Assembly (NCBI GenBank): GCA_026018925.1
Contig: JAKSZU010000003.1
Location: 186,093,505-186,157,504 of the forward strand
Length of the DNA stretch: 64,000 bases
Source: Tupaia tana
Taxonomy: Eukaryota > Chordata > Mammalia > Scandentia > Tupaiidae
Direction of reading: 5' to 3'
The position numbers and the translations under genes were made by a program. The notes under the pieces are model-generated. The model was not told the origin of the DNA and searched no databases. It saw only the letters and a list, made by a program, of their open reading frames with translations. Shown piece by piece: positions 19,851 through 30,544 of the stretch. Position 1 is the first letter of the stretch. Every line of letters starts with the position of its first letter.

Positions 19851-21430
19851 TATTTAATTTTTCTGGTATAGCATTCCCTTGAGAACGTGGTGATCTGGTC
19901 TGGTGTTGGTAAATTCTTTCAGGTTTTGTTTATCTGAGAATATTCTTGTCTTTTCTTCCCATATGAAGGATAATCTCACTGGGTACAGTATTCTTGGTTG
20001 AAATTGCTTTCCCCTTAACACTTTGAATATATTTTCCAATTCTTCCCTCGCTCGAATTGTTTCTGATGAGAAGTTTGTTGTTAGCCTGATGAGATATCCT
20101 TTGTTGATAACTTGACATTTCTCTCTTGCCAATCTTAGTATCTTGTCTTTGTGACTTTGGTCGACCTGGCTATAATGTGTCTTGGAGAAGATCTTCTAGG
20201 GTTGATTCTATTTGGGGTCCTTTGTATTTCTTGGGCCTGGATCTTTGAGTGCCTCTCTAGGTTTGGAAAGTTTTCTTGCAGGATTTCATGGAATAGGTTA
20301 TCAATGCCCTTATGAGTCTCTTCACCATCTGAGATACCAATTATCCAGATGTTTGGACGTTTGATGAAATCTAGTATTTCTCATATATTATTCTCATTCT
20401 GGGGGGCCATATTCTCAGTCTTCATAGTGGATTTTTCTAGGCCAGTGATTCTATCTTCTACATCTGAGATTTGATTTTCTGTATGATCTAGTCTGCTTTT
20501 AAGGGAGATTTTTACTTTCTGTATTATAGCCTTCATCTCTAACAGGTCCATCTGATTCTTTTTTTCGAGTGTATATTTCCTCCTTTAGATCTTGCAAGAA
20601 TTTCCTCATCTCCTGGAACTTGTCAGTTCCTTTCTCCTGCCTCTTTTTCAGTTCATTGTTTCTCTTCTCTTCCATCTCTGTTAGCTTTGTCATTATGAAT
20701 ATTCTAAAATCTTTATCAGACATTTCCATGAGTTTCATTATACTGTCTGAGGATGAAGAGGTGTTATTCTTTTCCCTTGGAGGAGAGGTATTCTCTTGCT
20801 TTCCCGTATTTCTTGTGATCTTGCGGTGATTTCTAGTCATCTGATGAATGGTATATTTCTTCTTAATTCTTGAAGTTCAATCTGAGTGTTCAGAGGTGAA
20901 CAGAAGAAGGTGATCTTCAATCTTTCTTCAGTTCCATTTTCACTCTTTGTGCATCAAATTCAAAGTGAAGAGAGGAATATTCTGATCCTACTCACATTCA
21001 GATGATTGGAAACTGTTCACTTGGACCTGTCTAGACACTTAGTGCATAGAGGCCACTAGAAATGAGTCTGGAGGGGGAAGTCTCAGCAGAAAAATCTTCA
21101 TTTTTGGTCAAGGAAACCAATATTTCAGAGCTGAAGTACGGTATCCATATCAGGATTTGTGGTTCCATCTATAGAGAAAGCCAGGCTCATAGAGGGCTAC
21201 ATCTTCTTCATATGTGATGGTGAGGTTTGAGGTTTGTCTTCCAAGAGGGTTCAAAGAACAAGACAGAACAGAACAGGACAGGATAGGACAGGAACACCCA
21301 AAGAAATGCCTCCAGAGCAGGAAAAGATGGAATTTGACTGGGCCTTGGAGAATGGAGTATGGGAGAGAAAAGAAATGACAGTCCAGATAATAGAAGAAAA
21401 CAGGTTCCTGTAAATGAAGGCCTGAAAGCC
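19850..21430 (-). mobile_element. L1 (or HAL1-type) fragment: 5' UTR plus broken ORF1
   Basis: Read right to left: putative 5' UTR (about 21430-20841), then an ATG at 20840 opening ORF1. A Lys/Glu-rich coiled-coil region follows (MSDKDFRIF, then TKLTEMEEKRNNELKKRQE). Next, with frame breaks, come the RNA-binding region (IIGISDGEE, NPRRSSPRHIIA) and the C-terminal domain (IRLTTNFSSETIRAREE, FQPRILYPVRLSFI, TRPDHHVLKGML). This is the normal ORF1p domain order. ORF2 is not seen to the left, so the element is either a 3'-truncated L1 or an ORF1-only HAL1-like element. Frameshifts make it inactive. Confidence 0.88.
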
Positions 21431-21515
21431 TCTCTAAATTAGGTATATATTATAATCATCTATATTTTATATGGTAGTTAAAAATCCTTACTATGTTAAA
21501 AAGTGTTTTATACAT

Positions 21516-21782
21516 GGGACCAGCAGTTGGCATAATGGCTATGTCGCTGGACTCCCATGTAGTCGACTGCAGTTCAAGTCCCAGACCTGGTGGCTTAAAC
21601 TCATGCTGGGCACGTGTGCGTGCATGCCTCCCGAAAGGAAAATAGAGGAGAAGGGATTACAGTGTGGCCATCGCCCCTGGGGAGTGGTTTTTTGCTTTCT
21701 GTCTTTCTGGGAGTGCATGTACCCTATAGCAAAAAACAAACAAGCAAAAACAAACAAACAAAAAAACACCTCTCAAAAAAAA
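21516..21782 (+). mobile_element. Family A SINE
   Basis: Slightly shortened body and a CAAACAAACAAA-rich tail. A perfect TSD, AAAAAGTGTTTTATACA, lies at 21498-21514 and 21783-21799. Confidence 0.93.
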
Positions 21783-21967
21783 AAAAAGTGTTTTATACAC
21801 AATGTTTTCCCATTTTTTAAAATCAAACCTGTTTGGGGAGAATTACCTTTATTATTTTGACTGCTTAGCACCATAACTTAAATCCTGCCAGCAATAGGAT
21901 TTTCAACCAAAATGTCATTTCAACACAGATATAAACATGACCTACAAATGCACACATTCATTCATTT

Positions 21968-22212
21968 TTTTTCTTTATTGCCAGAAGGCTCATGCATTCT
22001 CCAGAGAGAGACAGAGGGAGAGAAACCACCCCTCAATGGGGCATGGTCATACCATAGTTCTTCTGCTTCCTTTCCCCATCCTTTCAGGATTTGGGGGACC
22101 CACATGTACCCCACTCAACCTGCTTTTCAAGCTATTGGTGGGGATTCCAACCTGATCCACCATGTGGGTTCCAACTCTCAATGCACAGCACTTAACTACT
22201 ACAGGTCAGGTA
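21968..22212 (-). mobile_element. Family C SINE, old
   Basis: Reverse copy with a GCCAGAAGGCTCATGCATTC end, AATGGGGCATGGTCATACC body and CACCATGTGGGTTCC head. Strongly diverged. Confidence 0.7.
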
Positions 22213-22812
22213 GGTTATATGGTTTCCTTTTTTGCCTGGTCTAGAAGTAACTGCAGTTCCACAGACTGGGCCAGTTTACATGGATGTGACCAGTATAGCC
22301 AACATTAAGTAGCAAATGAAAACCACCAGGACAAGCTGAGAAAAAGAAGAACATAAGACTAACAACGTAGGCACGTTTTTTGAAGCAAGCCCCTGCAATT
22401 TCACTTTTTAACTGACTCTCAAGCCAGTCCTGTCTATAGTTATTCTCCTTCTTCCTAAGTAAAAGACTGTTACATCAGAACTGGTAATAAATATAAGCCA
22501 ATTTTTACAACACATAGTATTATTAATCTTCCACTACATTTGATGGGTTTAACAAAGAAGAAGCAATATCCCCATACCCATAAGACTCACTGTTTCATTA
22601 AATTCACTTTATGATATGATTTAAAATTAATACACAGGGAAGAAAATTTAGTAGTTGTCAGTAAAATTTCATTTTAAATTGCAGTAATTTTTTCAGAATG
22701 TTCGTGATATCCAGTAATCATGATATATTATAAAATGTTAATGTATAGATGTTATAGAATTTTTTCAGTATTAAGACAGTCAAATCCTCTTAGAATAAGC
22801 ATTAAAAATAAT
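22213..22812. other. No recognisable feature
   Basis: AT-rich unique sequence. Confidence 0.45.
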
Positions 22813-22814
22813 TG

Positions 22815-23075
22815 AATTGGGGGAAAAATTGATGGCATAATGGTTATGTTATTGGACTTCCACGTAGTCGTTAGAGTCCTGGACCCAGCGGCTTAAAACT
22901 CATGCTGGGCATGTGTGCGTGTGTGCCCAAAATCCTGAAAGAAAACTGGAGAAGGGATTGCAGCATGGCCATCCCCACTAGTGGGTGATTTCTCCCTTTC
23001 TGTCTCCCTCTCTCTCTCATTCTGTCCTGTGAACACACATGCCCTCTAGCAAAAATCTCTCTTAAAATAAAATAA
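22815..23075 (+). mobile_element. Long-body SINE (family A, diverged)
   Basis: ATTGATGGCATAATGGTTATG head with a small deletion before GTTAGAGTCCTGG. First of a chain of insertions at one AATTGAAT site. Confidence 0.85.
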
Positions 23076-23087
23076 TAAAAATTGAAT

Positions 23088-23342
23088 TGAGCCAGCAGAT
23101 GGGGTAGTGGTTATATGGCTGGACTCCCACATGGCCAAAAGCAGTTTGAGTCCCAGATCTGGTGGCTTCAAAATCACACCAGGCACACGTGCATGCATGC
23201 CCAAGATCCTGGGAGGAGATAGTGAAGAAGGGATTGCTATATAGCTATCCCCCCAGGGGGGATAATTTTTCCCTTTCCCTCTCACTCTTTCTCTCTCTCT
23301 CTCTGATGAGCACACGTGCCCTAAGGAAAAATCTCTTAGAAA
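23088..23342 (+). mobile_element. Family C SINE
   Basis: GAGCCAGCAGATGGGGTAG head, GGCTTCAAAATCACACC junction, GCCCTAAGGAAAAATCTC end. Confidence 0.87.
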
Positions 23343-23354
23343 TAAATAAAAATA

Positions 23355-23565
23355 TGGGTATCAGCAGGTGGCATGGTGGTTAAGGCGCTGGATGCTCCCA
23401 CGTGGCTGACCATGGTTCGAGTCCCGGACCTGGTGGCTTGCTTTCTCACTTCAACTCTCTCTCTCTCTCTGTGTGTGTGTCTCTCTCTGGTCAAATTAAA
23501 ATAAATGAATGAATAAAATTAAATAAATAATTTAAAAATAAATAAATAAATAATAAATAAATAAA
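23355..23565 (+). mobile_element. Family B SINE
   Basis: TATCAGCAGGTGGCATGG head, GGTTCGAGTCCCGGACC box B, CT/GT tract, CTGGTCAAATTAAAATAAA and a long AAATAAATAAAT tail. Confidence 0.9.
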
Positions 23566-23569
23566 AATA

Positions 23570-23838
23570 TGGGACCAGCAGATGGCATAATGGTTATGTC
23601 GCTAGAGTCCCACATAGTCAAACACGGTTTGAGTCCCGCACTGGTGGCTTAAAACTCATGCTGTGCACATGTACATATGTGTCCAAAATCCCAAGAGGAG
23701 AATGGAGGATTGTGGTGTGGCCATCCCCACTGCAGGAGGAGTGATTTCGCGCTTTCTGTCTGTCTCTGGCGAGTGCATGAGCCCTATAGCAAAAATATCT
23801 CTCAAAAAAAATTAATTAATTAATTAATATAAATTTTA
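23570..23838 (+). mobile_element. Family A SINE
   Basis: GGGACCAGCAGATGGCATAATG start, GGTTTGAGTCCCG box B and an ATTAATTAATTAAT-rich tail. Confidence 0.88.
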
Positions 23839-23850
23839 AAAATTGAATCT

Positions 23851-23946
23851 TTTTTTTATTTATTTTATTTTAGTTTATTTTTTTTATTTTTACATTTTTT
23901 CCACAAACATTTACTTTACATAGCAAAAAATTTTAGCCCATACTCC
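23851..23946 (-). mobile_element. Short poly(A)-tailed insert, possibly an L1 3' end
   Basis: About 96 nt with a T-rich start, flanked by AAAATTGAATCTT on both sides (about 23838-23851 and 23948-23961). On the minus strand it is an A-rich 3' end (GCTATGTAAAGTAAATG, then A/T tail). The origin is uncertain. Confidence 0.55.
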
Positions 23947-23963
23947 AAAAAATTGAATCTTGA

Positions 23964-24115
23964 GGCCAGCAGGTGGCATGGTGTTTAAGGCACTGGACTC
24001 CCACATGGTCAAATGTAATTTGAGTCATGGACTTGGCGGCTTACTTTCTCACTTTCCCTCTCTCTCTTTCTCTCTCTGGTCAAATTGAAAATGATAATAA
24101 ATAAAGTTAAAAAAA
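23964..24115 (+). mobile_element. Family B SINE
   Basis: GAGGCCAGCAGGTGGCATGG head, GGCGGCTTACTTTCTCAC junction, CTCTCTGGTCAAATTG and tail. Confidence 0.87.
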
Positions 24116-25270
24116 GTAATTAAATCTTTGAAATATGCATTTTTTTGCTTATGTGTTAAGGAAGTGGTACAGCTTAGGAGAACGAACCTAGGATCCTGAG
24201 CTAATTCTCAATTTTGTTTTTGTAAAATGAAGACCTACAGCTACCTAGAAATTTTCTATAGTTTCTTCTAATCCTGAAGTCCATTGATAGTTGAGTAGCA
24301 GACACACACATACACTATTAATTTGAATGAATACTACTACTACCAAACTAACAACTGTGTCTTGGAATACATCTGCACAAAAGGAATAGAAACGTACTAA
24401 ATTATCTCAAGTTAAAAATCTTTTTTCCTCTTGAGAAATACTGTTGTATAGAACAAGAATGTATGAAACACACATGCACCAATATTAAAAATGACTATAA
24501 AGCAACCACCACCCACGCTAAGAATACAACACTGCCATACTTTAGAATCTCCTTATTTGCTCCCCTCTGAAAGCATCTCTCTCCTGCTCCTGCAGAGATA
24601 AACATTACATTGCATTTTGAGATAATCATCTTGCTATTTTTTATAGATTTTGCCATTTGAGTGTGTGTCCTTCAACAATGTTGTTTTCTAAGAAGTTACA
24701 TTATAAAAATAACATCTCATGGACTATACGGAGGTGAACAACCTCAGGAAGAACAGGAATCAATACAGTCCAATACTGTTCAGGAAGCCTCAGGAGGGAC
24801 AGGAATCAATACAGTCCAGGACCATCAGTATCAGGAATTCAGCAACTCACTGTTAGTGTGGCTCAGATACCAAAGTGTTGAGACAGAGACATCTGATTGG
24901 CTGAAATGATTTATTTCTCCTCGGTTTGGTGTCCACCTTTGGTCCAATCAACTGGGACTGGTGAAAATGCAGTGTAGTAGAAACAAGGCAGCCAGGACAG
25001 TAAGGCCCAGGTAGGATTTATTCAAAAATTATAGACTCTTACGGAAATAGCTAGCTACAGTATAAAATTCAGCCAATGATGATATCACCTTAAACCAGTC
25101 TGATCTACCATTGACTTTTGTTTTCTCATCAGCAAATACTACATTTCACATTCTTTTAAATATATCTTCTGATTTCTAAAAGAAAAAATGCTGATCTTAA
25201 TTCAATTACTCTAGCAAATACAATATATTCCTTTATTTACTGGACCTTTCTTGGGTGTCTGTGTTGCTAT
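24116..25270. other. Intervening sequence with a small tandem duplication
   Basis: No gene is supported. Near 24737-24835 a unit of about 48 bp containing ACAGGAATCAATACAGTCCA occurs twice in tandem with few changes. The rest is unassigned. Confidence 0.5.
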
Positions 25271-25288
25271 TTAAAAGAGAAGTGTATT

Positions 25289-25390
25289 GGGGGACCAGGA
25301 GATGGGGTAACGGTTACATTGCTAGACTCCCACATAGTTGACTGTGGTTTAATTCTGGGACCTAGCGGCTTAAAACTCATGCTAGGCATG

Positions 25391-25423
<33 letters not shown>

Positions 25424-25618
25424 ACAAAATTCTGAGAGCAGAACAGAGAAGGGCTTGTAGCATGGCCACGCCCCCCCGGGGAGCAGTGTGTCTGTGTGTG
25501 TGTGTGTGTGTGTGTGATTTCTCACTTTCCATCTCTCTGTCTCTCTTCATCTCTCTGGTGAGCACATGTGCCCTATGGCAAAAATCTCTCCAAAAACAAA
25601 AAGAAAAGAAAAGAAAAA
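25289..25618 (+). mobile_element. Family A SINE with two TG-microsatellite expansions
   Basis: (TG)n replaces the GTGTGCGTGCG body word at about 25390-25420, and a second (TG)n lies at about 25487-25516. The TSD is an AAAAGAGAAGTGTATTG-like word on both sides. Confidence 0.88.
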
Positions 25619-25899
25619 AGAAAAGAGAAATGTATTGAAATCTTCACTATTTACTGTTCCATACTGAACTTCTGCTCTCTGGCCGGGCCTATGTCTTCCT
25701 TCTTTCTCAAACCAATTTAGAAACTATTGCTACATGTTAAATAATAAATATGTGATGGGATTAAGTACATTCTTATCTATTTATTATTATATAATTTTAA
25801 ACAAAAATTGTGCATTAGAGATGCATTAATTTCACCTATACTGTATGCTAAAGATTCTGACTCCTTTTTATATTGCAACAGAGTCTTTGCCGGTTTCTT

Positions 25900-26160
25900 C
25901 TTCTTTTTTTTTAGACAGGTTTTTGCTATAAGGTGCATGCGCTCGCTAGAAAGACAGAGAGAGACAGAGAGACAGAAAGCGAGAAATCACCCCCTGGGGA
26001 GATGGCCACACCGCAATCCCTTCTCCTCCATTCTCCTCTCGGGATCTTGGGCACGCACGCACACGTGCCCAGCGTGAGTTTAAGCCACCGGGTCCGGGCA
26101 AGAACCACGGTTGACTACATGGATGTCCAACGACATAGCCATTAAGCTAACTGCTGGTCC
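25900..26160 (-). mobile_element. Family A SINE
   Basis: Reverse copy (GGTTTTTGCTATAAGG to CTAACTGCTGGTCCC). CTTTGC(C/T)GGTTTCTT flanks form the TSD. Confidence 0.91.
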
Positions 26161-26443
26161 CTTTGCTGGTTTCTTTGTATCATCTGACCTCACCCTCCCC
26201 TCCACTCAGGTTAAGTCAGTCATGGAAGGACAGTTGGCCCAATGAGATGCACCACCGTATATTTAAACTAATTCTTTTTTCTTTTTGAATACTTGAGAGA
26301 GGAAACGTAGAAACCCAGGGAGTGGGTAGTTCAATCATTTTCATAGGGAAGCCCCAAAGACTGTCCTGTTACAACCCTTAGCTTTTACTGGAATTCTTAG
26401 ATTTTTTTATTTTTTTTAATGGTATAGATCAAGAGTATAATAG

Positions 26444-26714
26444 GGGGACCAGCAGTTGGCATAAAGGCTATGTCGCTGGACTCCCATGTAGTCCACCATG
26501 GTTTTACTATATACAGACCTAGTGGCTTAAACTCACGCCAGGCACGTGTGCATGCGTGCCCGAGATCCTGAGAAGAGAATGGAGGAGAAGGGATTGCGGT
26601 GTGGCGATCTCCTCTTGGGGGTGATTTCTCATTTCCTGTCTCTCTGTCTCTTCCTGTCTTTCTGGCAAGTGCACGTGCCATATAGCAAAAACCTCTCAAA
26701 AAAAAAAAAAAAAG
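26444..26714 (+). mobile_element. Family A SINE
   Basis: Full copy with a mutated box B region (ATGGTTTTACTATATAC). GTATAATAG-like TSD. Confidence 0.89.
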
Positions 26715-26723
26715 CATATAATA

Positions 26724-26983
26724 GGGACCAGCAGTTGGCTTAGGGGCTGTGTCACTGGACTCCCATGTAGTCAGCCGCGGTTCAAGTCCTGGACCTGGTG
26801 GTTTAAACTCACGCCGGGCGCGTGTGCGTGCGTGCTCAAGATCCCTAGAAGAAGATGGAGAAGGGATTGTGGCGTGGCCATCTCCTCTGGAGGGTGATTT
26901 CTCCTTTGTTTTCTGTCTCTCTGTCTCTCTGTCTTTCTGGCGAGCGCAGGCACCCCATAGCAAAAAACCTCTCAAAAAAAACC
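26724..26983 (+). mobile_element. Family A SINE
   Basis: Immediately follows the previous copy in the same orientation. GTCAGCCGCGGTTCAAGTCC intact. Confidence 0.9.
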
Positions 26984-26984
26984 A

Positions 26985-27190
26985 GGTCAGCAGGTGGTGT
27001 GGTGAAGGCATTCAACTCCCACTAGGTGCACATGCACATGTGCCCAAACTCCTAAGAGGAGAATGAAGGATAAGGGATTACAGCATGGCCATCCCCTGGT
27101 GGTGATTTCTTATTTTTCCCTCTTACTATCTCTGTCCTCTCAGGTGAGTGTATGTGCCCTATGGCAAAAACATTAAAAACAAAAACAAAA
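26985..27190 (+). mobile_element. Family C SINE lacking the promoter core
   Basis: GGTCAGCAGGTGGTGTGG runs through CAACTCCCA directly into CTAGGTGCACATGC. About 50 bp including box B are deleted. Confidence 0.8.
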
Positions 27191-27328
27191 CCTAAATTAT
27201 TCTCTAAGACAATGGTCTTAAGCGTTTAGCATGTGTCAGAACCAGCCAGAGGGCTTGTAAAACAGATTACTGGATCTTATCTTCAGAGTTTCACATTTAG
27301 TACATTTGAGCTGGGGCTAGGTTATGAT

Positions 27329-27606
27329 CTTTTTATTTATTTATTTATTTTTTTGGAGAGGTTTTTGCTATAGGGCAAGTGCGCTCACCAGACAGAAAGA
27401 GAGACAGACAGAGAGACAGAAAGCGAGAAATCACCCCCCAGGGGGGATGGTCACGCCGCAGTCCCTTCTCCTCCATTCTCCTTTTGGGATCATGGGCATG
27501 CACGCACACGCGCCTGGCATGAGTTTAAGCCACCGGGTCCGGGACTCAAACCGCGGTCGACTACATGGGAGTCCAGCGACATAGCCATTACGCTAACTGC
27601 TGGTCC
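27329..27606 (-). mobile_element. Family A SINE
   Basis: Complete reverse copy with GTCGACTACATGGGAGTCC. TSD GGCTAGGTTATGAT / CCTAGGGTATGAT. Confidence 0.92.
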
Positions 27607-27629
27607 CTAGGGTATGATAATTTGAATTT

Positions 27630-27853
27630 TTTTTTTTTCTAAATCTGAGAGCAGGCATGCTCACCTGAGAGAGTTGGGGGTGGGGGTCAGTGAGAAAGCA
27701 CTTCTCACTGGGCATGGCCACGCTGCAATCTCTTCTCCATTTCACATACACACATGTGCCTAGCATGTTTTTCAAGTTGTGTGACCAGGACTTGAACCAC
27801 ACAGTCGGCTATGTAGGATCCAGCCACCTTAGCTACCATGCCACTAGCTGGTC
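27630..27853 (-). mobile_element. Family C SINE
   Basis: Reverse old copy (GAGCAGGCATGCTCACC, GGCATGGCCACGCTGC, CCACTAGCTGGTC). TAATTTGAATTT on both sides. Confidence 0.83.
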
Positions 27854-27999
27854 TTAATTTGAATTTCTAACAATTTCCCAGAGACAATGATCTTCCTGTT
27901 TCAGGGACCTGTCCTTTGGAAACAATGTCCTAGGGATAATCATCTAAGATTTATATTTAAAGTGACTTTTTTAAAACCAAAAATTAAGATTTTTCAGAA

Positions 28000-28250
28000 A
28001 GATGCAGTGATTGAGAGCTCATGCCCTGGAATAAACCAGATATCCTATATGCAAATCTTGACTCTGCCACTTATAAGCTAGGTAAACTTGGGCAAAATAC
28101 TCATCCTTTCTGTGCCTCTTCATCTCTAAGGCAGAGAGGTAATAGACAATACCAATGGGCAGTCGTGTTACATCTTTCCAGGGATCTCATTCACAAAGAT
28201 TGCCTTGTGAATGGTGCCTGGCACATGGTAAGGGCTTATTAGATGCTAAG
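28000..28250 (+). repeat. Nearly full-length MIR
   Basis: GCAGTGATTGAGAGCTCATG, TCTTGACTCTGCCACTTA, TTGGGCAAAATACTCATCC, GTGCCTCTTCATCTCTAAG and GTGCCTGGCACATGGTAAGG are the successive MIR landmarks. Confidence 0.9.
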
Positions 28251-28302
28251 TATTCTAAAATGGTCCACTTTTTTATCATGCAAAGAAAATCCTTAATGCA
28301 TA

Positions 28303-28622
28303 TTACTACAATTTGAATGTGTTTCCTCTAAAATTCAATGGGATGGTCTTCACAAAGTGGTCTTTTAGAGACCACTAGGCTACAAAACCCCCTCCCGCAT
28401 TAATGAGATTAAGGCACTTATAACATAGGCTTCATTATAGTATCTTGACCTTCTCCTATGTGAAAATGCAACAAGAAGGCCCTTGCCTGACCAGATGCCA
28501 GTACTTTAATCTTGGAGTTTCAAGGCTCTAGAATGGTGAGAAATAAGGAAGGTTCTGATCTTTACAAATTACTGAGTCTATGGTATTCTATAAAAGCAGC
28601 CCCAAATGGACGAAAACCCATA
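28303..28622 (+). mobile_element. MaLR-type (ERVL-MaLR, MST/MLT1-like) solo LTR
   Basis: TTTGAATGTGTTTCCTC start, GCAACAAGAAGGCCC, CTGACCAGATGCCAG, GAATGGTGAGAAATAAGG and GTCTATGGTATTCTATAA near the 3' end, in LTR order. No internal viral genes adjoin it. Confidence 0.75.
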
Positions 28623-28838
28623 TTATAGCAACTGTATTCTAGTTAAAAGAATGCAGATACCACTGAGCGCATGTAATGCATTGAAAATGCTTTTTTAAAA
28701 ATAGATTTGTGTTTTAGAGAGCAGAGAAGTGGGTGAAGAAAATATGATCCTAATTCTTCTAGGGCATAAAACTACCCTTTACACTATACACATACACACA
28801 TATAGTATAAAATTAAGCAAGTGATAACTATACTTCTT

Positions 28839-29094
28839 TTTTTTGGGAGAGGTTTTTGCTATAGGGCACATACGCTAGCCAGACAGACAGAGACAGGGAG
28901 ACAGAAAGCGAGAAATCACCCCCCGGGGGGATGGCTACGCCGCAATCCCTTCTCCTCCATTCTCCTCTCGGGATCTTGGGCACGCACGCACATGCGTCCA
29001 GCGTGAGTTTTAAGCCACCGGGTCCGGGACTCGAACCGCGGTCGACTCCATGGGAGTCCAGCAACATAGTCATTACGCTAACTGCTGGTCCCGA
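28839..29094 (-). mobile_element. Family A SINE, near consensus
   Basis: CpG-rich reverse copy with CGCGGTCGACTCC. A perfect 18-bp TSD, GTGATAACTATACTTCTT, lies at 28821-28838 and 29095-29112, so a recent insertion. Confidence 0.96.
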
Positions 29095-29124
29095 GTGATA
29101 ACTATACTTCTTAAATTGTATTTT

Positions 29125-29600
29125 ATTTTTTGAGAGAGATATTTTTGCTATAGGGGACATGCGCTCACTAGAGAGACAGGAAGCAAGAAATCACTCCCCA
29201 GGACAAATGACAACACTGCAATCCCTTCTCCTCCATTCTCCTCTCGGGATTTTGGGCACACATGCACACGTGCCCAGTATGAGTTTTTTGGGTTTTCTTC
29301 TTTTAAGAATTATTTTATTTATCTTTATTTATTTATTTATTTTTAATTTGACCAGAGAGGTCCAGAGTGACAGAGAGAGAGAGAGAGAGAGAGAGGGAAA
29401 GAGAGAAAGCAAGCCGCCAGGTCTAGGACTTGAACTGTGGTCAGCCATATGGGAGCCCAGCGCCCTTAACCAACACGCCACCTGTTGGCCCTGTGTCTAG
29501 TATGAGTTTTAGGTTGCCAGGTCTGGGATTCAAACCACAATCGACGATGTGGTAGTCCAGTGACATAACCATTACACCATCTATTAGTCCCCCCAAATCA
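29125..29600 (-). mobile_element. Old family A SINE split by a family B SINE
   Basis: 3' half 29125-29294 and head 29492-29600. AGTATGAGTTTT recurs at the two junctions. Confidence 0.88.
29295..29491 (-). mobile_element. Family B SINE
   Basis: AGAATTATTTTATTTATC tail, TTGACCAGAGAGG, a GA tract, and a CACCTGTTGGCCC head end. Confidence 0.9.
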
Positions 29601-29633
29601 TATTTGAATGTCATGAAACATTAATAATATTAT

Positions 29634-30205
29634 TGCCTGGGAGACTCAACATGTGGGGGTCTCTACCTGGGGTATGAATGTCCTTATCTTTTTGCATAGG
29701 AAAGAATTCAAGAATGAGCCATTGAGGGAGAGTAAAAGCAAGTTTATTAAGGAAAGTGTACAGAGGGGAGTACTCCGTAGGTGGAGCAGCCCTGTGAGAG
29801 GAGATGAGTCAACAGTTTTGTTCCTTTTCTCCAAGAGGAAGGGGAGAACTGTTACCCAAAAGGAAAGATAAAAGGGCCCCCATAGGCAGCGCAGCCACAA
29901 ACTTCGAGTGGTGGCCTGCATATATGGCTTAGCTTAATGCCAAGCTAGTTAAAGAGTGGTTTATTCATAACTTTTCCATTAAATGAACAGTAGTTTTCCT
30001 TGAACTACTTCTGGTTTTATGAGGGTAGGTCTGGTTGTTGTCATGGCTATTCCAAACCATTATGATGCAGGTGGGAGTGTCATCTAGCATGCTGATACCA
30101 TACAGTGAGGATATAATGAGTCTGAAGGTTAGGCAGCTGATATTTCAGGTACCATCTTGGTTTCAAACGGTTGGGACCTAGTATCTCAGCCACTTCTCTG
30201 TTGGG
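29634..30205 (-). mobile_element. Probable solo ERV LTR
   Basis: The plus strand shows GGAAAGAATTCAAGAATGAG and AGCAAGTTTATTAAGG, typical of antisense class I ERV LTRs. The minus strand therefore has CCTTAATAAACTTGC with an AATAAA signal. Edges are approximate and no viral gene is present. The family is not assigned. Confidence 0.5.
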
Positions 30206-30221
30206 ATATTTTTGTGTTTTA

Positions 30222-30411
30222 TTTTTTTTTTAAAGAATTATTTTTTTAAAAATTTATCATTATTATCTTTTTTTTTTTTTTAAGTTTCCTGTAGGGCATG
30301 TGCACTCACCAGAGAGAAAGTGAGAAAGCAAGCCACCAGGTTTGGAATTTGAACCATGGTCAGCCATGTGGGAGTACAGTGCTTTAACCATCATGCCACC
30401 TGCTGGCCCCT
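30222..30411 (-). mobile_element. Family B/C SINE
   Basis: AAGAATTATTTTTTTAAAA tail, TGTAGGGCATGTGCACTCAC, CAAGCCACCAGG, and a CACCTGCTGGCCCC end. It mixes a B-type tail with an A/C-type word. Confidence 0.78.
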
Positions 30412-30544
30412 GTCAGGGTTTAGGTGTTTGGAATGTTCCTCACCTCAGTTCCCTCCTGTCTCAGTGTGACTCTCAAGAAGTAAGTGAAGGGGTGGGGGCA
30501 GCAGGCAGCATGGGTAGGTAAAGTGCTGGAGTCCTACATAGCCT

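Larger units (their letters stand above)
27215..27935. mobile_element. hAT MITE relic (MER5-like) split by two SINEs
   Basis: TCAGAACCAGCCAGAGGGC, CAGAGTTTCACATTTAGT, then after the SINEs AATTTGAATTTCTAAC, AATTTCCCAGAGACAATG and CAGGGACCTGTCCTTTGG. The order fits the short palindromic hAT repeats of mammals. Confidence 0.65.

Noticed and set aside
21255..21295. GAACA/GGACA pentamer run, considered as a CRISPR-like or satellite array
   Set aside because: About seven imperfect pentamers only, within the L1 5' UTR. No spacers, and CRISPR is not expected in a mammal.
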